Of a DNA stretch of 64,000 nt, positions 7,636 through 16,896 are shown piece by piece. The position numbers were made by a program, and so were the translations under genes. Under the pieces are notes generated by a model. The model saw only the letters and a program-made list of their open reading frames with translations, was not told the origin of the DNA and did no database searches. This DNA is from Sphingobacterium thalpophilum (lineage in GTDB: Bacteria > Bacteroidota > Bacteroidia > Sphingobacteriales > Sphingobacteriaceae), in the NCBI RefSeq assembly GCF_901482695.1, contig NZ_LR590484.1, positions 5,642,001 through 5,706,000 on the forward strand. Direction: 5' to 3'. Position 1 is the stretch's first letter; the number at the start of each line of letters is the position of its first letter.

Positions 7636-8814
7636 ATGTCAGACTTAAAATACAATCAACGAGGCGTATCCGCAGGAAAAGAGGATGTGCACAATGCGAT
7701 AAAAAATATCGACAAAGGCTTATTTCCCAAAGCATTCTGTAAAATTATTCCCGATATACTAGGCGGAGATGAGGCATGGTGCAATATTATGCACGCCGAC
7801 GGTGCCGGCACCAAATCTTCCCTAGCCTATGTATACTGGAAGGAAACTGGTGATATTTCGGTCTGGAAAGGTATCGCTCAGGACGCGATCATTATGAATA
7901 TAGACGATCTGCTTTGTGTGGGTGCCACAGACAATATCCTCTTGTCCTCGACCATTGGACGAAATAAAAACCTGATTCCGGGTGAAGTCATTGCTGAGAT
8001 TATTAACGGTACAGAGGAAATTCTCGCAGAACTTCGCGAGCTTGGTATTGGCATCTACTCGACAGGCGGTGAGACGGCAGACGTTGGCGATCTGGTCCGG
8101 ACGATCATCGTTGACAGTACGGTTACCTGTAGAATGAAGCGTGAGGACGTGATATCCAACCATCGGATTCAGGCGGGCAATGTCATTGTTGGATTAGCAT
8201 CCAACGGGCAGGCCAGCTATGAGAAAGAGTATAATGGCGGCATGGGATCCAATGGCCTGACTTCGGCACGGCATGACGTATTCAATAAACAGGTAGCAGA
8301 AAAATATCCCGAAGCTTACGATCCAGCCGTTCCTTATGAGCTGGTCTTTGCCGGAAGCCAGGATCTGACCAGTACCGTTCAGGTTGAAACAGGCCAACAG
8401 GTGACTGCGGGCAAACTGGTTCTTTCGCCCACTCGGACCTACGCTCCTGTAATCAAAAACATCTTGGATAAATATCGTTCACAAATAGACGGTATGGTGC
8501 ATTGTTCGGGCGGAGCGCAGACCAAGGTGCTTCACTTTGTGGAAGATGTACACGTCATCAAAGATAAGCTCTTCCCGGTCCCGCCTCTTTTTGAGTTGAT
8601 ACAAAAAGAATCAAATACCGACTGGAAAGAGATGTATAAGGTCTTCAATATGGGGCATCGGATGGAATTATATGTGCCTGAGGCTATTGCCTCGGACATC
8701 ATCGCCATCTCGGAATCATTCGGTATTCCTGCGCAGATCATTGGCCGTGTCGAAGCCGCTGCATCCAAAAAAGTGACTATAACATCTCCGTATGGAGAAT
8801 TTATCTACGAATAA
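7636..8814 (+). CDS. purM: Phosphoribosylformylglycinamidine cyclo-ligase (AIR synthetase)
   Basis: A 392-residue enzyme of purine synthesis that closes the imidazole ring of AIR from FGAM and ATP. Recognisable blocks: MHADGAGTKSSLAYVY near residue 55, NIDDLLCVGA near 90, and the C-terminal MGHRMELYVPE. The protein is longer than E. coli PurM (345) and has the N terminus SDLKYNQRGVSAGKEDVHNAI, which is the usual Bacteroidota form. A TATTTTTG box lies seven bases before the ATG. The gene ends in its own terminator and is not in a pur operon here. Confidence 0.95.
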   Translation: MSDLKYNQRGVSAGKEDVHNAIKNIDKGLFPKAFCKIIPDILGGDEAWCNIMHADGAGTKSSLAYVYWKETGDISVWKGIAQDAIIMNIDDLLCVGATDNILLSSTIGRNKNLIPGEVIAEIINGTEEILAELRELGIGIYSTGGETADVGDLVRTIIVDSTVTCRMKREDVISNHRIQAGNVIVGLASNGQASYEKEYNGGMGSNGLTSARHDVFNKQVAEKYPEAYDPAVPYELVFAGSQDLTSTVQVETGQQVTAGKLVLSPTRTYAPVIKNILDKYRSQIDGMVHCSGGAQTKVLHFVEDVHVIKDKLFPVPPLFELIQKESNTDWKEMYKVFNMGHRMELYVPEAIASDIIAISESFGIPAQIIGRVEAAASKKVTITSPYGEFIYE

Positions 8815-8820
8815 AGCGAT

Positions 8821-8855
8821 AAGCACTGTCCCCTTTGCGGATCAGTGCTTTTATT
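8821..8855 (+). terminator. Terminator of purM
   Basis: AAGCACTG (8821-8828) pairs with CAGTGCTT (8843-8850), loop of 14, followed by TTATT. It ends just before the ATG at 8868, so the next gene must have a later start. Confidence 0.75.
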
Positions 8856-8867
8856 CCACTTGATATA

Positions 8868-9314
8868 ATGAAAGAAAAACATCTTGTGGGCTGGAAAGAA
8901 ACTCTAGACCTGCCTGAACTGGGGATATTTGGTATTGAAGCAAAAATTGACACTGGCGCCGCTTCATCGGTATTGCACTGCAACGCTTATAAGATAGTCC
9001 AGGAACAGGGCCATGACTGGATCATCTGCGAACTTATCACCGATTTTGCGACGCATCAGACAGCCACGCTCAAACTCAGGCTTTACAGGACCAAACTTGT
9101 GAAGAGCTCCTTTGGCCAAGAGGAAAAACGGTATTATATCCGGACTACAGCCAAGCTCTTTGACCAGGTCTTTGATATCAAAATTTCATTGAGAAACCGC
9201 TCGGAAATGACCTATCCCATGCTTCTAGGGAAAAACTTCCTGTATAAAAAATTTTTGGTTGATGTGTCCAAAGAAAACCTTTCACTCAAGAGCCTTTCAA
9301 ATAAAAACAAATAG
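8868..9314 (+). CDS. Retropepsin-like protease, RimB / putative ATP-dependent zinc protease family
   Basis: A 148-residue protein with an aspartyl-protease-like active loop, IDTGAASSVLH (Asp at residue 28), matching the pfam05618 group. The ATG at 8868 is preferred: the only earlier in-frame start (TTG at 8835) lies inside the purM terminator. It is followed 48 bases later by rimK, and this pairing is widespread; in Pseudomonas the homologue RimB modulates RimK and acts on the glutamate tail of ribosomal protein S6. A role in trimming or controlling poly-glutamate tails is inferred from context. Confidence 0.83.
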   Translation: MKEKHLVGWKETLDLPELGIFGIEAKIDTGAASSVLHCNAYKIVQEQGHDWIICELITDFATHQTATLKLRLYRTKLVKSSFGQEEKRYYIRTTAKLFDQVFDIKISLRNRSEMTYPMLLGKNFLYKKFLVDVSKENLSLKSLSNKNK

Positions 9315-9362
9315 CGACGCTATTTTGTTATCTTAGCACAAAATATATTCAATATACAAATC

Positions 9363-10298
9363 GTGAAAATTGCCGTATTATCGACAGTAAAGAGCTTATA
9401 CTCTACTCGTCGTCTCGTAGAAGCCGCCCAACAAAGAGGACACGAATGTGTTGTCATCGACCACAGCAAGTGTTATGTAGGCATTCAACAAGGTAAACCT
9501 AGTATTCATTACAAAGGACAGGATCTTAGCGATATTGACGCCATTATCCCACGGATAGGAGCTTCGGTGACATTTTATGGATCCGCCATTGTCCGGCAAT
9601 TTGAAGTTATGGATGTCATTTCAGCCAACCCTAGCCAAGCGATCACCAGATCAAGAGACAAACTGCGCTGTCTGCAGATTCTTTCGGGCGCCGGTATCGG
9701 GCTCCCGATCACCGGATTTGCGCGTACAGCGTCCGATGTGGACGATCTGATCAGTATGGTCGGCGGTGCTCCGCTGGTCATTAAACTGCTGGAAGGGACC
9801 CAAGGTATTGGTGTCGTTCTCGCCGAAACCAAGAAAGCTGCATCTTCGGTTATCGAAGCATTTTATGGACTGGGCAACAACATCTTGATCCAAGAGTATA
9901 TCAAAGAATCCAAAGGCTCAGATATCCGTGCTTTTGTTGTGGATGGCAAGGTCGTGGGAGCGATGAAACGTACAGCCAAAGAGGGAGAGTTTCGTTCCAA
10001 CATTCATCGCGGAGGTACCGCACAGGTCATCCGGCTGAACAAAGCCGAGCGCGAAACCGCCATTGCTGCTGCCGCACAATTGGGACTTACGGTATGCGGT
10101 GTAGATATGATTCCCTCCGACCGCGGGCCATTGGTGCTGGAAGTGAATTCCTCGCCGGGACTGGAAGGTATTGAGAAAGCAACAAAAAAGGATATCGCAT
10201 CAGAAATTATTCAGTATATCGAAAGGCAATACGAATTAAAACGTGCGCAGATGCCAAAAGTCGTCAAGAAAAAGAAAAAACGAGAAAGCAAATTATAA
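9363..10298 (+). CDS. rimK: RimK: S6--L-glutamate ligase (ATP-grasp)
   Basis: A 311-residue ATP-grasp ligase that adds glutamate residues to the C terminus of ribosomal protein S6. It starts at GTG. Visible blocks: IIPRIGASVTFYGSAIVRQFE (start of the pre-ATP domain), a glycine-rich ATP loop (LLEGTQGIGV, about residue 140), RAFVVDGKVVGAMKR and the metal-binding ending VLEVNSSPGLEGIE. The last 15 residues are a lysine-rich tail (VVKKKKKRESKL) beyond the conserved core. It probably shares a transcript with the RimB-like gene and ends at a hairpin terminator. Confidence 0.94.
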   Translation: MKIAVLSTVKSLYSTRRLVEAAQQRGHECVVIDHSKCYVGIQQGKPSIHYKGQDLSDIDAIIPRIGASVTFYGSAIVRQFEVMDVISANPSQAITRSRDKLRCLQILSGAGIGLPITGFARTASDVDDLISMVGGAPLVIKLLEGTQGIGVVLAETKKAASSVIEAFYGLGNNILIQEYIKESKGSDIRAFVVDGKVVGAMKRTAKEGEFRSNIHRGGTAQVIRLNKAERETAIAAAAQLGLTVCGVDMIPSDRGPLVLEVNSSPGLEGIEKATKKDIASEIIQYIERQYELKRAQMPKVVKKKKKRESKL

Positions 10299-10317
10299 CA
10301 AAAAATGCAATCGCGAT

Positions 10318-10357
10318 AAAGGGTTGGTAGGTTATTCTTACCAGCCCTTTAATTTTT
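10318..10357 (+). terminator. Terminator of rimK
   Basis: AAAGGGTTGGTA pairs with TACCAGCCCTTT (one G-T pair), followed by AATTTTTG. No gene lies between here and 10461. Confidence 0.8.
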
Positions 10358-10460
10358 GAAAACAGGTCATCCACTAACTGCAAATTATTTATGCTAATCA
10401 CCTGTTATTTTCCTATCATCAGATGCAAATTTTACTTATCTTAGGTCAAATTATTAATCA

Positions 10461-13172
10461 ATGAAAAGATTCAGCCAGTTATTACTTGCTTTTATCCTGA
10501 TATTAGCAACTTTTTCTTTGTCATTTAGTCAGATCCAAAAAGCTGCCAGTCCTTCCTGGCTAAGGCCCATTTCGCTGAAACCTATCAAACCAAATCTTGA
10601 TGACATCAGCGATGGATATTATTACGAACTAATTGATCATCAGGTCAATGTTGATCAGCAGACCAAATATTATAAGGATATAAAATTCCTTTTTGATCAA
10701 AGCGGCATCGAAAATCTTGGGCAGATCCAGGTCACATTTGATCCTCATTTCCAAAAACTGCAGCTGCACGAACTGAAGATCATCCGAGACGGCAAGAGTA
10801 TGGATCTACTACCACAGGCAAAATTTCAACTGCTGGCTTCGGAAACCGAACTGGCAAGATCGATATATAATGGAAGCCAAATGGCCTATTATGTACTGGA
10901 GGATCTACGCAAAGATGACCGGATTGTCTTTGCCTATTCGATCGTTGGCGCAAATCCGGTATTTGAAGGTAAGTTCTTCGACAGTTATTATTTACAGGGT
11001 TATGAACCTACGGGCCTGGTCCATCTCCACTATATCATTCCGAACAACCGCAAGCTGCATTTCAAAAGTTTCAATGGCGCACCGCAGGTGCGTCAGGAAT
11101 CCAAAGGCGGTATGACCAGCTACTTTTGGGAAATCAACGACGACAAGCCGGTTGTCTATGAAAGCTACAGCCCTTCATGGTATACTGCACTCAAATATGT
11201 TGAATGTTCGGAGTTCAACAACTGGGCAGAAGTTACTCAATGGAACAATAGAATCAATCCCATTCCACAGATCGCCACATCGGGGCCGCTCCGGGATTTC
11301 GTAAATAAGATGTGGTACGAGTCTGAAGGACAACCCTACCTGTTTGTGAAAAAAGCCACTGATTTTGTTCAGAACGAAATCCGGTACATGGGGATCGAAA
11401 TGGGAGAATACTCCCATCGTGCCAACCTGCCGGAGAAAGTTTTCCAGCAGCGTTATGGCGACTGCAAGGATAAATCCATGTTGCTGGCCACTCTATTGAA
11501 AAGCAAAAATATCGATGCAGGCCTGGTCCTCGCCAACACCTATAAAAATCGTGGACTGGAAGCAGCTCTGCCCTCACCTCATGCCTTCAACCATATGGTT
11601 GTTGAACTCAGTATCCAGGGGCGGCGACAATACATTGATCCAACAATAACCAATCAAGGAGGCGACATCAAAAGCAGGTATTTCCCTGCTTACGGAAAGG
11701 TACTTTCCGGCCTAGATAAAAATGGTTTAACCGACATACCACAAAACGTCGCCGGCAACATCAAGATCCGTGAAGTCTTAACCCTCGAAGGAAAATTCAA
11801 TGCAACGCTTGAAGTCACAACGACTTATAGCGGAAATGAAGCGGACAATATACGTAGCTATTTTCAGAGCAACGCTAAAAATGATATTCAGAAACAGTAT
11901 CTCGAATTTTACGCCAAAACTTATCCAAAGATCAATAAAGCGGAAAATGTTCAGTACAAAGATGATATCGAAAATAATAGCGTTGAAATCACCGAAAAGT
12001 ATAAAATCAAGAATATTGGTAAAGCGGAAAGCGGAACGACAAAGAAATATATTTCCCTGATCGGATCCCATATTAATGATAAACTTCCAGAAACGCTGGA
12101 AGATCGCGTGGCACCGCTGAGCTTGCCCTTCCCCAGTGATGTCGAATATGAAATCCTGATTATCAATAAAGGCAAGGCATCCTTTGGCCAATATCGGAAT
12201 AATGTTTATTTTGACCGTCAGGCTTACGTTTTCGGTAAAACCCTTGAAGTTGCTCCCGACAGTATACGCATATATTACACTTTAGGTTTACACGAACCAT
12301 TTGTCGACCAAAAAGACCTAAAGCAGTATTATACGGACTTTGCCGACCGTGATAATATCTTTTACAACGGTTTTTATCTGGACGAAAATGGGTACGCGAC
12401 CGATGGTATACCCAATGTAGGCACGCCCAGGGCAGCCGACGAGATCAACTGGTTTACACTCGTCGTATTTCTCGGTCTGCTACCTGCAACAATATGGTTT
12501 ATAGCAAAAAGATACAACCGGAGCAGACCGGTTATCCTCAAACCTTATGAAGAGATCTACCATGAACAAGTGGGTGGCTGGCTGATCGTGCTGGCTATTG
12601 TAATTGTCGTCAATGTACTGTCCCTGACGGTCTCCTTCTTTTTTAAGCAGTCCTTTTTCAACTCCGTCATCTGGCATGCTATGGATCAGGCAGATGGCGT
12701 TTCTCCTTTCCTGTACAAAATATTAATCATGGCGGAGATGGTTGCCAACGTGTTAATTATGGCCGGCCTGACCTACAGCTTTGTTCTCCTGGTCAAGAAA
12801 CGGGATCTTTTTGCACAGACCTTTTTTGCAATAGCGCTGTTTATGGCAGTATTTTTTACCATTGACGGTATTATCGCCTATGTGATGTTCAAACCACATC
12901 TTGACCGTGTAGACAGTACAATTGGTATCTATGAATCGAATATCCGGGCGATTCTCTTCTTTTGCATCTGGGGTACCTATGTATACAGCTCTCAACGGGT
13001 AAAAGGCACCTGTCTCCACCCTTACACAACGGAGCATAAGCTGCATACTGCGACCATCTCGAACCATCCATTTGATAGCAATTACTTAGGGCCCTATCCA
13101 CTACCGGTGCATCAGGACGAGACAATAAAGGCCGAAGAGGATCCGGCTAATGGGCAGCCTAAAGAACAGTAA
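10461..13172 (+). CDS. DUF3857 / transglutaminase-like periplasmic protein with C-terminal membrane domain
   Basis: A 903-residue exported protein. An N-terminal signal peptide (about 1-23) is followed by a DUF3857 domain (about 60-230). The transglutaminase-like core has the full triad: Cys335 in RYGDCKDKS, His378 in AFNHMVV and Asp393 in QYIDPTI. A beta-rich region follows to about 650, then one helix near 670 and a four-helix DUF2569-type membrane domain (about 715-860). Bacteroidota proteins of this build are common, but their substrate is not known; peptidase or transferase activity is possible because the triad is intact. It stands alone between terminators. Confidence 0.85.
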   Translation: MKRFSQLLLAFILILATFSLSFSQIQKAASPSWLRPISLKPIKPNLDDISDGYYYELIDHQVNVDQQTKYYKDIKFLFDQSGIENLGQIQVTFDPHFQKLQLHELKIIRDGKSMDLLPQAKFQLLASETELARSIYNGSQMAYYVLEDLRKDDRIVFAYSIVGANPVFEGKFFDSYYLQGYEPTGLVHLHYIIPNNRKLHFKSFNGAPQVRQESKGGMTSYFWEINDDKPVVYESYSPSWYTALKYVECSEFNNWAEVTQWNNRINPIPQIATSGPLRDFVNKMWYESEGQPYLFVKKATDFVQNEIRYMGIEMGEYSHRANLPEKVFQQRYGDCKDKSMLLATLLKSKNIDAGLVLANTYKNRGLEAALPSPHAFNHMVVELSIQGRRQYIDPTITNQGGDIKSRYFPAYGKVLSGLDKNGLTDIPQNVAGNIKIREVLTLEGKFNATLEVTTTYSGNEADNIRSYFQSNAKNDIQKQYLEFYAKTYPKINKAENVQYKDDIENNSVEITEKYKIKNIGKAESGTTKKYISLIGSHINDKLPETLEDRVAPLSLPFPSDVEYEILIINKGKASFGQYRNNVYFDRQAYVFGKTLEVAPDSIRIYYTLGLHEPFVDQKDLKQYYTDFADRDNIFYNGFYLDENGYATDGIPNVGTPRAADEINWFTLVVFLGLLPATIWFIAKRYNRSRPVILKPYEEIYHEQVGGWLIVLAIVIVVNVLSLTVSFFFKQSFFNSVIWHAMDQADGVSPFLYKILIMAEMVANVLIMAGLTYSFVLLVKKRDLFAQTFFAIALFMAVFFTIDGIIAYVMFKPHLDRVDSTIGIYESNIRAILFFCIWGTYVYSSQRVKGTCLHPYTTEHKLHTATISNHPFDSNYLGPYPLPVHQDETIKAEEDPANGQPKEQ

Positions 13173-13323
13173 TTGTTGATTTTTCAGCATCCCTCCCATT
13201 GATCTCCGCTTGTCCGAACAGCCATGAAGATTAACGGGAGGCTACTCTTTATTCCGTCTCCCGAACCGGATTGTCTGTTCGTTCGAAAGATAGCGAAAAC
13301 ATTTACAGCGTACTTTCTCACAT

Positions 13324-13350
13324 AAAAAAAGGAGCCTACAAGGCTCCTTT
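13324..13350 (-). terminator. Terminator of the thrS-infC-rpmI-rplT operon
   Basis: On the minus strand AAAGGAGCC, a five-base loop and GGCTCCTTT run into TTTTATG. It lies 36 bases after the rplT stop. The 150 bases upstream of it, between the DUF3857 gene and this hairpin, show nothing I can name. Confidence 0.85.
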
Positions 13351-13385
13351 AATATCTCTAACAAATTGACAGCGGATTAAAAACT

Positions 13386-13730
13386 CTATTTTACTGCGTC
13401 TACAACTGCTTTGAAAGCTTCTGGGTGATTTAAAGCTAAGTCAGCTAAAACCTTACGGTTCAAACCAATGTTTTTAGCGTTTAATTTACCAATCAACTGA
13501 GAATAAGAAATTCCATGTTGACGAGCTCCAGCGTTGATACGTTGAATCCATAAAGCTCTAAATTCGCGTTTTTTGGTTTTACGATCGCGGTAAGCGTATT
13601 GTAAACCTTTTTCTACTGTATTTTTAGCAATAGTATAAACTTTGCTACGTGATCCATAATAACCTTTCGCAAGGTTCAGGATTTTTTTGCGTCTTCTTCT
13701 AGAAGCTACTGCGTTAACCGAACGTGGCAT
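13386..13730 (-). CDS. rplT: 50S ribosomal protein L20
   Basis: A 114-residue, strongly basic protein starting MPRSVNAVASRRRRKKIL, with GYYGSRSKVYTIAK and the C-terminal LNRKVLADLALNHPEAFKAVV block of L20. It binds 23S rRNA early in assembly and in E. coli represses the infC-rpmI-rplT mRNA. It is the last gene of the operon, 98 bases after rpmI. Whether the feedback exists here cannot be seen. Confidence 0.98.
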   Translation of the reverse strand: MPRSVNAVASRRRRKKILNLAKGYYGSRSKVYTIAKNTVEKGLQYAYRDRKTKKREFRALWIQRINAGARQHGISYSQLIGKLNAKNIGLNRKVLADLALNHPEAFKAVVDAVK

Positions 13731-13828
13731 ATTTTTAAAATTAGTTTGGTAAAAGGCGTCATGTATCTCAATGAACTTACTACCCTGTACCCGGTTAAAA
13801 AATTATTATTAATAAAATCGAATAAAAC

Positions 13829-14029
13829 TTATTTACCGATAGCAAGCATACGTTTAACGTTACCCATATCACCATCAGCTACATAACTTGTTTGTGTCAA
13901 GTTACGTTTACGTTTTGTGCTCTTTTTTGTCAAGATGTGGCTTTTGAAAGCGTTTTTTCTTGCAATTTTACCTGTTCCAGTCAATTTGAAACGTTTCTTT
14001 GCGCTGGAATTGGTTTTTACTTTTGGCAT
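13829..14029 (-). CDS. rpmI: 50S ribosomal protein L35
   Basis: A 66-residue basic protein: MPKVKTNSSAKKRFKLTG, SHILTKKSTKRKRNL and a C-terminal NVKRMLAIGK. Length and motifs are those of L35, a surface protein of the large subunit. It lies between infC (39 bases) and rplT. Confidence 0.97.
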   Translation of the reverse strand: MPKVKTNSSAKKRFKLTGTGKIARKNAFKSHILTKKSTKRKRNLTQTSYVADGDMGNVKRMLAIGK

Positions 14030-14068
14030 AATACTTATAAATTTTATATCAATCTGTTAGAATCTTTA

Positions 14069-14629
14069 TTATTTTTTTGGTGCCTTTGGCGCTACCGTCA
14101 AAAACATACGCTTTCCTTCCAATTTGGGTAACAGCTCCACCTTACCGTAATCTTCCAGGGCCTGTGCAAAACGCAGCAACAGGATCTCACCTTGATCTTT
14201 GTGCACAATAGCACGACCTTTAAAGTGTACGTAAGCGCGAACTTTTTCGCCATTTTCCAGAAACTTGATCGCATGTTTCAGTTTAAAATCAAAATCATGG
14301 TCACCAGAGTTAGGTCCGAAACGAATTTCTTTGATAACAGTCTGTTTTGCATTAGCTTTGATTTCCTTTTGTTTCTTCTTCTGTTCGTAAACAAACTTAC
14401 TGTAGTCGATAATCTTACAAACCGGCGGTACAGCATTTGGCGAAATCTCCACTAAATCAAGTTCCAATTCATCAGCCAACTCTAGCGCTTTACGCGTAGG
14501 GTAAACTCCTTGCTCCACATTATCTCCCACCAAGCGCACTTCCGGCACCTTGATCAATTCATTAATGCGGTGATCTGGTTCTTTCTTTCTCATTGGTGGT
14601 CTTGGACCACCGGGTCTTTTTAATGCCAA
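14069..14629 (-). CDS. infC: Translation initiation factor IF-3
   Basis: A 186-residue IF-3. The N-domain (INELIKVPEVRLVGDNVEQG) and linker are followed by the C-domain (EIRFGPNSGDHDFDFKLKHAIKFL), which binds 30S and blocks subunit joining. The first in-frame start that gives the full N terminus is TTG at 14629 (A-L-K-R-P); the next ATG is at 14593. Rare starts are a known device in infC, since IF-3 discriminates against them and so limits its own synthesis (AUU in E. coli). It begins 11 bases after the thrS stop. Confidence 0.95.
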   Translation of the reverse strand: MALKRPGGPRPPMRKKEPDHRINELIKVPEVRLVGDNVEQGVYPTRKALELADELELDLVEISPNAVPPVCKIIDYSKFVYEQKKKQKEIKANAKQTVIKEIRFGPNSGDHDFDFKLKHAIKFLENGEKVRAYVHFKGRAIVHKDQGEILLLRFAQALEDYGKVELLPKLEGKRMFLTVAPKAPKK

Positions 14630-14640
14630 ATGTTTAAAAA

Positions 14641-16566
14641 TTAAACGGTTATTTCCTTAATTAATATATCTCTAAATTCGTCAGCAGTCATAGTTCCTAA
14701 TTCTACTGAACCATGTTTACGTACAGAAACTGTGCCATTTTCCACCTCTTTTTCCCCTACAATCAACATATAAGGAAGCTTTTTCACTTCGGCGTCTCTG
14801 ATTTTTCTGCCCACCTTCTCGTCACGTAAGTCTATCAGTCCGCGAATATCGGAATTATTTAGCGAATTCAAAACATTTTGCGCATATTCTTCATACTTTT
14901 CTGACACTGGCAAGACGATAAACTGCTCAGGCGCAAGCCATAACGGAAATTGCCCTGCACAATGCTCAATCAATACAGCCACAAAACGTTCCAAAGACCC
15001 GAACGGTGCACGGTGGATCATCACGGGGCGATGTTTCATGTTGTCACTTCCTGTATATTCTAACTCGAATCGTTCAGGTAGGTTGTAATCCACTTGGATA
15101 GTACCCAGCTGCCATTTGCGTCCAAGGGCATCTTTGACCATGAAATCCAGTTTTGGTCCATAAAAAGCCGCCTCACCGTACTCGACGACTGTTGGTAATC
15201 CTTTTTCTTCTGCGGCTTCAATGATAGCAGCTTCGGCCAAGGCCCAGTTTTCATCAGTACCGATATATTTCGTGCGGTTCTCCGGATCACGCAGCGAGAC
15301 CTGTGCCGTATAATCGTTGAATCCCAGTGCGCCAAATACATAAAGCACAAGATCAATGACTTTCTTAAACTCATCTTTCACCTGATCCGGACGGCAGAAC
15401 AAGTGAGCATCATCCTGCGTAAATCCTCTTACCCGAGTCAAACCATGAAGTTCTCCCGACTGCTCGTAACGATACACTGTACCGAATTCAGCAAAACGTA
15501 CCGGCAAATCTTTGTACGAACGCGGTTTCACTTTATATATCTCACAGTGATGCGGACAATTCATCGGCTTCAGCAAAAATTCTTCGCCTTCGATGGGCGT
15601 TTTGATCGGCTGAAAAGAGTCTGCACCATATTTTTCGTAGTGGCCTGAAGTAACGTATAGCTGTTTGTGACCTATATGTGGTGTTACCACTGGCTCATAA
15701 CCCGACTTTAACTGCGCTCTTTGCAAAAAATCAATAAGCTTTTGACGCAGCGCCGCTCCCTTTGGCAACCATAACGGCAAACCTGCCCCCACTTTCTCCG
15801 AAAAAGCAAAAAGCTCCAGCTCTTTGCCCAGTTTACGGTGATCGCGTTTTTTCGCTTCCTCAATAAACTTTAGGTATTCTGTCAGTTCCGATGCCTTGGG
15901 GAAAGTAACTCCATAAATTCGGGTCAATTGCTTACGGGTTTCATCCCCTCTCCAATATGCCCCAGCTACATTGGTGAGCTTTATGGCTTTGATAAATCCC
16001 GTGTTGGGAATATGAGGGCCACGGCATAAGTCCGTAAAGTCTCCCTGTGTATAGAAAGTGATCTTGCCATCTTCCAGATCTTTGATCAGATCCAGCTTAT
16101 ACTCATCTCCCTTTTCGGTAAAATAAGCCAAAGCCTCTGCCTTGGACACAGCTTTGCGTTCAAATGTTTCTTTGCGCTTGGCCAGCTCCAGCATTTTGTC
16201 CTCAATCGCTTTGAAGTCATCTGAGGAAAACTCGCGGTCACCAAAATCCACATCGTAGTAAAAGCCTGTCTCAATCGACGGACCAATACCGAATTTAATT
16301 CCCGGATATAATGCTTCCAGGGCCTCGGCCAACAAGTGCGCAGAAGAATGCCAGAAGGTCGATTTTCCTTTCGCGTCGTTCCAGGTCAGCAACTTGACCG
16401 TCGCATCTTCTTCAATCGCACGGGATGAATCCCATACTTCACCATTTACTTCGGCAGCCAGCACATTCCTTGCTAGCCCCTCAGAGATCGACAACGCGAT
16501 CTCCGCTGCAGTGATTCCCTTTTGATACGTTCTTACGGAACCATCAGGTAGTGTAATTTTAATCAT
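14641..16566 (-). CDS. thrS: Threonine--tRNA ligase
   Basis: A 641-residue class II synthetase. Order: TGS domain (1-62), editing domain (about 63-225, with HSSAHLLAEA and the Cys/His ending DLCRGPHIPNTG), catalytic core (about 245-535) and anticodon domain. The zinc-binding Cys of MNCPHHCEIYK and His residues of class II motifs 2 and 3 (RYEQSGELHGLTRVRGFTQDD; PVMIHRAPFGSLERF) are present. It heads the operon thrS-infC-rpmI-rplT. A TAAATTTG box about 98 bases upstream (16671-16664, minus strand) may be its promoter, but no good -33 element is seen. Confidence 0.97.
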   Translation of the reverse strand: MIKITLPDGSVRTYQKGITAAEIALSISEGLARNVLAAEVNGEVWDSSRAIEEDATVKLLTWNDAKGKSTFWHSSAHLLAEALEALYPGIKFGIGPSIETGFYYDVDFGDREFSSDDFKAIEDKMLELAKRKETFERKAVSKAEALAYFTEKGDEYKLDLIKDLEDGKITFYTQGDFTDLCRGPHIPNTGFIKAIKLTNVAGAYWRGDETRKQLTRIYGVTFPKASELTEYLKFIEEAKKRDHRKLGKELELFAFSEKVGAGLPLWLPKGAALRQKLIDFLQRAQLKSGYEPVVTPHIGHKQLYVTSGHYEKYGADSFQPIKTPIEGEEFLLKPMNCPHHCEIYKVKPRSYKDLPVRFAEFGTVYRYEQSGELHGLTRVRGFTQDDAHLFCRPDQVKDEFKKVIDLVLYVFGALGFNDYTAQVSLRDPENRTKYIGTDENWALAEAAIIEAAEEKGLPTVVEYGEAAFYGPKLDFMVKDALGRKWQLGTIQVDYNLPERFELEYTGSDNMKHRPVMIHRAPFGSLERFVAVLIEHCAGQFPLWLAPEQFIVLPVSEKYEEYAQNVLNSLNNSDIRGLIDLRDEKVGRKIRDAEVKKLPYMLIVGEKEVENGTVSVRKHGSVELGTMTADEFRDILIKEITV

Positions 16567-16717
16567 TTACAACTATGATCTTATATTGTTAAAAAAAGAA
16601 AACACAAAACAACATGTACAATTATGTTATTACACTTATGTTTTCAATAAATAAATTGTAACACAAATTTAGCAAAAATTCTGACAATAAGCAGCCCATT
16701 TATGATCTTTCGCTCTA

Positions 16718-16750
16718 CTCGTTATAGTGGGCAATGCCTACTATAACGAG
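16718..16750. repeat. 33-base hairpin in the thrS/queE intergenic region
   Basis: CTCGTTATAGT and ACTATAACGAG are exact reverse complements; inside them a G-T pair and GGC/GCC continue the stem to 15 pairs around the loop AAT. No T-run follows on either strand, so it is not a standard terminator. The rest of this 330-base gap (16567-16896) holds the AT-rich thrS leader and the queE promoter. Confidence 0.6.
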
Positions 16751-16847
16751 CAGCGGGCTGAAGAAATAAGGATGAGTAAGATTGGCGGGCGCAAGCATGA
16801 TAATAACATTAAGATGACAGGAAATACAGTCAAATGAACAGCTGGAA

Positions 16848-16878
16848 TTGAGCTTATCAGTAATAATTGCTACCTTTG
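16848..16878 (+). promoter_or_regulatory. Promoter of queE
   Basis: TTG at 16848-16850, a 20-base spacer and TACCTTTG at 16871-16878: a full Bacteroidota consensus promoter. The predicted leader is only about 13 bases, which leaves no room for a preQ1 riboswitch. Confidence 0.75.
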
Positions 16879-16896
16879 CAGACTCAAATTTGAACT

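Noticed and set aside
8835..8867. TTG start for the RimB-like protein
   Set aside because: It lies inside the purM terminator hairpin; ATG 8868 gives the normal length.
13224..13325. 33-codon ORF between the DUF3857 gene and the rplT terminator
   Set aside because: No promoter, no protein-like pattern and it ends at the terminator; likely chance.
16879..16896. preQ1 riboswitch in front of queE
   Set aside because: The predicted leader is about 13 bases, too short for an aptamer.
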